This document shows positions 32,223-35,841 of a DNA stretch of 35,841 nt, piece by piece; the stretch's first letter is position 1, and the number at the start of each line of letters is the position of its first letter. A program made the position numbers and the translations under genes. Under the pieces are notes generated by a model that was not told where the DNA came from, made no database searches, and saw only the letters and a program-made list of their open reading frames with translations. Origin of the DNA: Candidatus Zixiibacteriota bacterium (lineage in GTDB: Bacteria; Zixibacteria; MSB-5A5; GN15; FEB-12); assembly GCA_021163775.1 (NCBI GenBank), contig JAGGTI010000057.1, positions 1 to 35,841 of the forward strand, read 5' to 3'.

Positions 32223-33593
32223 ATGAGATATTGGATTACAATTCTATTACTGCTAATAGCAACCACAACCACTGTGGGGGCACCTGTATCCTCCTATCAG
32301 GAGCATGTCTATCTGGCTCGGGATCGAGTTTTACCGGCACTGGTTCATATTCAGCCAGTGGTTGAGGATTACCAGACGGGCGAACTAAAAAAACAGGCGG
32401 TTGTTGGCTCCGGCGTGATTTTCCATCCCGATGGCTACATTGTTACCAATTACCACGTGGCCGGTAAGGCTCTGCGTATTATCTGTACGCTGAATGATCG
32501 GGAGGAGTTGTTGGCTGACTATGTTGGTGGAGACCCATCGACTGACATTGCCGTACTAAAATTGCGTTTGCAGGATTACACTGGTGAAATCGCGGTAGCC
32601 AAGTTGGGTGATTCGGATTCGATTCAAGTTGGTCAGCAAGTGCTCGCGATGGGGTCACCATTGTCACTGGCGCGTTCGGTGTCGGCTGGGGTGATCTCGA
32701 CCAAAGACCGTTATTTCTCAAGTGATTACCGCTTGCCGTCAGGTGAGAAAACGGGCCGCTACAATCTCTGGATTCAGACCGATGCCGCTATCAACTTTGG
32801 TAATTCAGGGGGGCCGTTGGTGGATTTATCCGGGCGAGTCATTGGGATCAATTCTCGCGCTACTTTTATGGCTAATAACCTTGGGTTCGCTATCCCGATC
32901 AATGTCGTCAAGGAAGTTACCAGGGCAATTCTGGAGGGGGGAGAGGTTCCTCGAAGCTGGATTGGCGTTCACGCTCAGGCCATGCAGGAACTGGAGAATT
33001 ACTTCGGTACCGATCGCAATACGGGAGTGTTGATTGCTTCTATCGATCCCGGTTCACCGGCGGAAGAGGCCTTTCTGAAAGCGGGGGATATTGTTCTTCA
33101 GATCAATGACCAATCGGTCTCGGCTCGCTTTGTAGAAGAACTGCCCGCTTTCTACAACTGGATTGCCCGGGTCACTCCTGGAAGCAAACTGAAACTCACA
33201 ATCTTGCGAGGTGAGGAAACATACAGTTTTGAGGTAACCACCCGACCGCTGGGACAGTTGCAGGGTGAAGACTACGAGTGTTCTGACTGGGGCTTTACCG
33301 TACGGAATATAACGCACCAGATGCAACTCTCCAACCAACTGCGGGATAGCGTCGGTGTGCTTGTTACTGGTGTTCGGCGTATTGGTCCGGCCGATTTGGG
33401 TGGTCTCAATCGAGGGGATGTGCTTAAATCTGTCATTCGCGTGCCGATTACCGGCCTTCCTGATTTGATCGAACAGTACAACCGATTGACCGATGAGAAT
33501 CCAAACAAGTTGCTTCTTACCGTAAACCGGAATGGTGCGATTCGTCTGATTGTGTTGGATCTTGAGAAAGGGGTAAGTCAGGGTGATAAGTAG
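32223..33593 (+). CDS. HtrA/Deg-type serine protease with two PDZ domains
   Basis: A 456-residue periplasmic quality-control protease. Signal peptide about 1-20 (TTTTVGA). The trypsin-like domain carries the full triad: His78 in VTNYHVAG, Asp108 in STDIAVLKL and Ser195 in FGNSGGPL. PDZ1 (about 245-330) has GVLIASIDPGSPAEEAFLKAGDIVLQIND; PDZ2 (about 345-440) has GPADLGGLNRGDVLKSV. Such enzymes degrade or refold damaged envelope proteins and are often regulated by envelope stress. The start ATG has GAGGAAT close upstream. It lies just after the terminator of the sigma operon, so it needs its own promoter. It overlaps the next gene by 11 bases. Confidence 0.9.
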   Translation: MRYWITILLLLIATTTTVGAPVSSYQEHVYLARDRVLPALVHIQPVVEDYQTGELKKQAVVGSGVIFHPDGYIVTNYHVAGKALRIICTLNDREELLADYVGGDPSTDIAVLKLRLQDYTGEIAVAKLGDSDSIQVGQQVLAMGSPLSLARSVSAGVISTKDRYFSSDYRLPSGEKTGRYNLWIQTDAAINFGNSGGPLVDLSGRVIGINSRATFMANNLGFAIPINVVKEVTRAILEGGEVPRSWIGVHAQAMQELENYFGTDRNTGVLIASIDPGSPAEEAFLKAGDIVLQINDQSVSARFVEELPAFYNWIARVTPGSKLKLTILRGEETYSFEVTTRPLGQLQGEDYECSDWGFTVRNITHQMQLSNQLRDSVGVLVTGVRRIGPADLGGLNRGDVLKSVIRVPITGLPDLIEQYNRLTDENPNKLLLTVNRNGAIRLIVLDLEKGVSQGDK

Positions 33594-35037
33594 TCTATAC
33601 CGTAAACGGTCTTGTCTAACCAGTGTTACTATGGCAGTGGTTGTTCTATTGTCTGTTCTCTCTCGTGGGGTGGTGGCTCAGAGCTTTGAATTTGATCAGC
33701 TATACAACCAGATATGTGACTACACTGTCACAGTCAAAATTCAAGTGGAATTATCGTTTGGTACCCAGACCAGCGAACACGAAGAACGACTTATGGGGAC
33801 TATTGTCTCCCCTGAAGGTTTGATCGTATTTGATGGCAGTTTTCTAATCGAAGAAAGCCCGTTTGTTCCATCAGCCGGTTTTTCATTTAGGACGACACCC
33901 GGGAGAATCGAGGTCATTACCTTAGCTGGCGATAAATACGATGCGGAATTTGTTGGTGTTGATCGCTATACCGGTTTTGGTTTTGCCAAGATTTATGGTG
34001 CCAATATAGAATTCAAACCGGTTGAGTTTATTCCGGTCAAGAAGTTTGAGGTCGGCGATTGGTTCGCCACCTACGCTTTGTTACCCGAGTTTGTGGACCC
34101 GCCACTGGCGGCCGATATTGGAATGGTCTCCAACCTGATTACCGCACCGGAGGATTTTCCACTTACGGTCGGGTTTAATGCGCTTGAGTTCGCATCGGTT
34201 TTGTATAACGAAGAGCTAAAAGCAGTCGGTTTGTTAGGTGAATTGACCGACCCCGGGCGTTCTGGTGGGAATGGTTCCGGGATGATGGAATCATTTGGCC
34301 AAATGGAAATGCCGCTCCTGGGTGTGATTACTGCCGAACGCCTGGAGGTCCTGATCGCCAATCCGCCACGTCGGGGAAAAGTCGATCGTTCCTGGCTGGG
34401 TATTACAATGCAGTCACTTACGGTCGATATAGCCGAATTTCTCGGTCTGGACGATCCGGGGGGGATCATTGTCAATGAAGTAATGCCCGGTTCGCCGGCG
34501 GCTAATGCTGGTCTGCAGATCGGGGATATTATCCATGCGGTGGATGGTGTCCGAGTTGAGGTGGATCGTGATGATCAGCTGGCGGTATTTCAACGGAGAG
34601 TCTCAGCTATGGGAATTGGTACTACAGCTGAACTGACAGTGATACGGCCGGTCGGTGAGCAGTTGGACACTTTGCGGTTGTTGACCCTTCTCAAGGCGGC
34701 ACCAATGGCCGCTTCGGACGCAGACCGGTTCGAATATGAACCGTTTGAAATGACAGCCCGGAATCTGGTTTTCTCGGATTTTCTTAACTACAACGTGGAA
34801 CAGAACTCACTGGAAGGCGTAGTGGTTTCGGAACTGAAACCGGGTGGGTTGGCTAATATCTCCGGTTTTCGATTGGGGGATGTCATCCAGCGTATAAACG
34901 ATCAGATGGTTATCGGGGTCGATGACTTCTCGAGTTCCCTGACTGCGATTGAGTCGGAGCGTCCGTCAGAAGTTGTCTTCTTTGTCTGGCGGTTTGGTAA
35001 GACTTTGTTCATCAATGTGCGTACTGACTGGCCCTAA
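33583..35037 (+). CDS. HtrA-like pseudoprotease with two PDZ domains
   Basis: A 484-residue exported protein with a signal peptide (about 1-33, ending VVAQ). Its first part follows the HtrA trypsin-like fold (GTIVSPEGLIVFDGS; DRYTGFGFAKIYG; DPGRSGGNGSG) but lacks the His and Asp of the triad, so catalysis is unlikely. Two PDZ domains follow: MPGSPAANAGLQIGDIIHAVDG (about residue 305) and LKPGGLANISGFRLGDVIQRIND (about 425). It starts with GTG 11 bases inside the preceding protease gene (GTGATAAGTAG holds both signals), implying translational coupling and a paired role, perhaps as regulatory or substrate-binding partner. That pairing is inference. Confidence 0.82.
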   Translation: MISSLYRKRSCLTSVTMAVVVLLSVLSRGVVAQSFEFDQLYNQICDYTVTVKIQVELSFGTQTSEHEERLMGTIVSPEGLIVFDGSFLIEESPFVPSAGFSFRTTPGRIEVITLAGDKYDAEFVGVDRYTGFGFAKIYGANIEFKPVEFIPVKKFEVGDWFATYALLPEFVDPPLAADIGMVSNLITAPEDFPLTVGFNALEFASVLYNEELKAVGLLGELTDPGRSGGNGSGMMESFGQMEMPLLGVITAERLEVLIANPPRRGKVDRSWLGITMQSLTVDIAEFLGLDDPGGIIVNEVMPGSPAANAGLQIGDIIHAVDGVRVEVDRDDQLAVFQRRVSAMGIGTTAELTVIRPVGEQLDTLRLLTLLKAAPMAASDADRFEYEPFEMTARNLVFSDFLNYNVEQNSLEGVVVSELKPGGLANISGFRLGDVIQRINDQMVIGVDDFSSSLTAIESERPSEVVFFVWRFGKTLFINVRTDWP

Positions 35038-35047
35038 TCGGCCAGTC
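35026..35047. repeat. Hairpin across the stop codon of the pseudoprotease gene
   Basis: GACTGGCC, loop CTAATC, GGCCAGTC: 8 perfect pairs with the TAA stop in the loop. No T-run follows, so it is a possible RNA-stabilising or weak terminator structure rather than a clear one. Confidence 0.5.
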
Positions 35048-35313
35048 TCAGCGAGTAAGAAAACTCCTGCCTATTTTTACCCCTTCAGCAGTATTGCGGA
35101 GAATGCTGTTCATCTTTTGAACAAACATATAATCCCCCGTCTAACCTGTACTGTCAGTGGTCGTTAGACTGTTGTTAGTTTGGCTCTTGTTTACTGTATT
35201 GAGTTTATCACCGGTTGTACGGTGATGGCACACCTTTTGCAGAAAAGTCGATTGGCCTGAGATTTATCCGGCTACTCGATCAGTTAATGCTGTGTCGCGA
35301 AAGGAATAGACTT

Positions 35314-35841
35314 ATGAAGAATACGCTAATGTTTGTTATTGTTCTGGCCTTGGTACTCAGTGCGGCTACGATATCGGTCGCTCAGGTTCCTTATGTTGGG
35401 GTAGTGACTATCGATTCGGCCAAAGCTCATCCGGCTGAGATGGTTTCGGTCAAAGTTTGGCTGAGGAATAACACTATTGATATCTCGGCTATGACACTGC
35501 CACTCAAGTTTTCCCACCAAGATAACAATTCTCCCAAGCGATATGGTATATCCTCTGCCGTCGGTATCGTTTGTGGATGGTGTTGTGGCTGAACTCTTTT
35601 TCTCGGTGGCCTCTGGTGTATCCCCGCATCGGGTGACTATCGACTCGATTTATACTGATTCTTCACTGGGCGGTGATGTCCACGTGTTCACTCGAATTGA
35701 TATTTCGGATAACAGTGGTATCGGTGTTTATTTGCCCGATTTTGTTGCCGGTGATATCGAAGTATTGGTGCCGACCGGGGTTGAAGACGATCAGTTTGAG
35801 CTTTCGCTTCCGGCTGAATATGAATTGGCCCAGAATTACCC
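35314..35841 (+). CDS. Secreted cohesin-like protein, frameshifted and cut by the window end
   Basis: It starts at an ATG with AAAGGA upstream and a clear signal peptide (MKNTLMFVIVLALVLSAATISVAQ). Residues from about 26 resemble a cohesin-like domain: VVTIDSAKAHPAEMVSVKVWLRN and then ISAMTLPLKFS. The frame ends early at 35592. In the +1 frame, from about 35533, the text continues sensibly (SDMVYPLPSVSFVDGVVAELFFSV to VPTGVEDDQFELSLPAEYELAQNYP) up to the edge. Removing one C near 35531-35533 joins both parts. The ending AQNYP is how many type IX sorting or FlgD-like tails begin (NYPNPFNP), so the real protein probably ends in such a tail outside the window. Confidence 0.65.

Noticed and set aside
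33583-35037. Second HtrA-like protein as an active serine protease
   Set aside because: The His and Asp positions are replaced, and the SGG stretch lacks the GNSGGP context, so activity is unlikely.

Overview
The window reads as a chromosomal segment from an uncultured Gram-negative bacterium of the FCB/Zixibacteria type. That placement is an inference. It rests on secreted proteins carrying dockerin-like and cohesin-like modules, an Ala-Gln-Asn-Tyr-Pro stretch at the right edge that resembles the start of a type IX secretion tail, an exported bactofilin-like protein, and many intergenic hairpin repeats. No phage, IS transposase or CRISPR array was seen.

Layout. (1) 1-5042: an EamA-type transporter converges with a large secreted TPR/DUF3857/transglutaminase protein. 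(2) 5043-5965: hairpin-rich spacer with one tRNA-Gln(CUG). (3) 5966-10674, minus strand: rpe, tkt, a YbjQ-like protein, glucokinase and thiamine pyrophosphokinase. This cluster links sugar phosphorylation and the pentose phosphate pathway to the cofactor transketolase needs. (4) 10679-14699: a hairpin-repeat spacer, a secreted hypothetical gene split at a G7 tract, queG, and an ornithine aminotransferase gene broken by an internal deletion. (5) 15169-25628: four consecutive secreted proteins, namely two C10 (streptopain-like) cysteine peptidases, one VCBS/PKD protein and one papain-family peptidase. All four end in the same kind of two-repeat dockerin-like module. (6) 25687-27812: a GT4 glycosyltransferase, a small STAS-like protein and a lipoprotein. 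(7) 28162-35037: an ECF sigma factor followed by a DUF4097 protein, an exported bactofilin-like membrane protein and a toast-rack protein, closed by a strong intrinsic terminator. An HtrA protease overlapping a catalytically dead HtrA-like partner follows. Together these look like an envelope-stress module. (8) 35314-end: a truncated, frameshifted cohesin-like secreted protein.

The most unusual signal is between the genes. There is a family of paired hairpins in which the loop is conserved while the stems change in a compensating way, and each pair is enclosed by a further outer stem. Two copies lie inside a 286-bp direct repeat (three mismatches) that also covers the last codons of two dockerin genes, so the VCBS gene looks like a removable or duplicable cassette. 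Three genes carry apparent frameshifts. Some or all of these may be assembly errors rather than biology.
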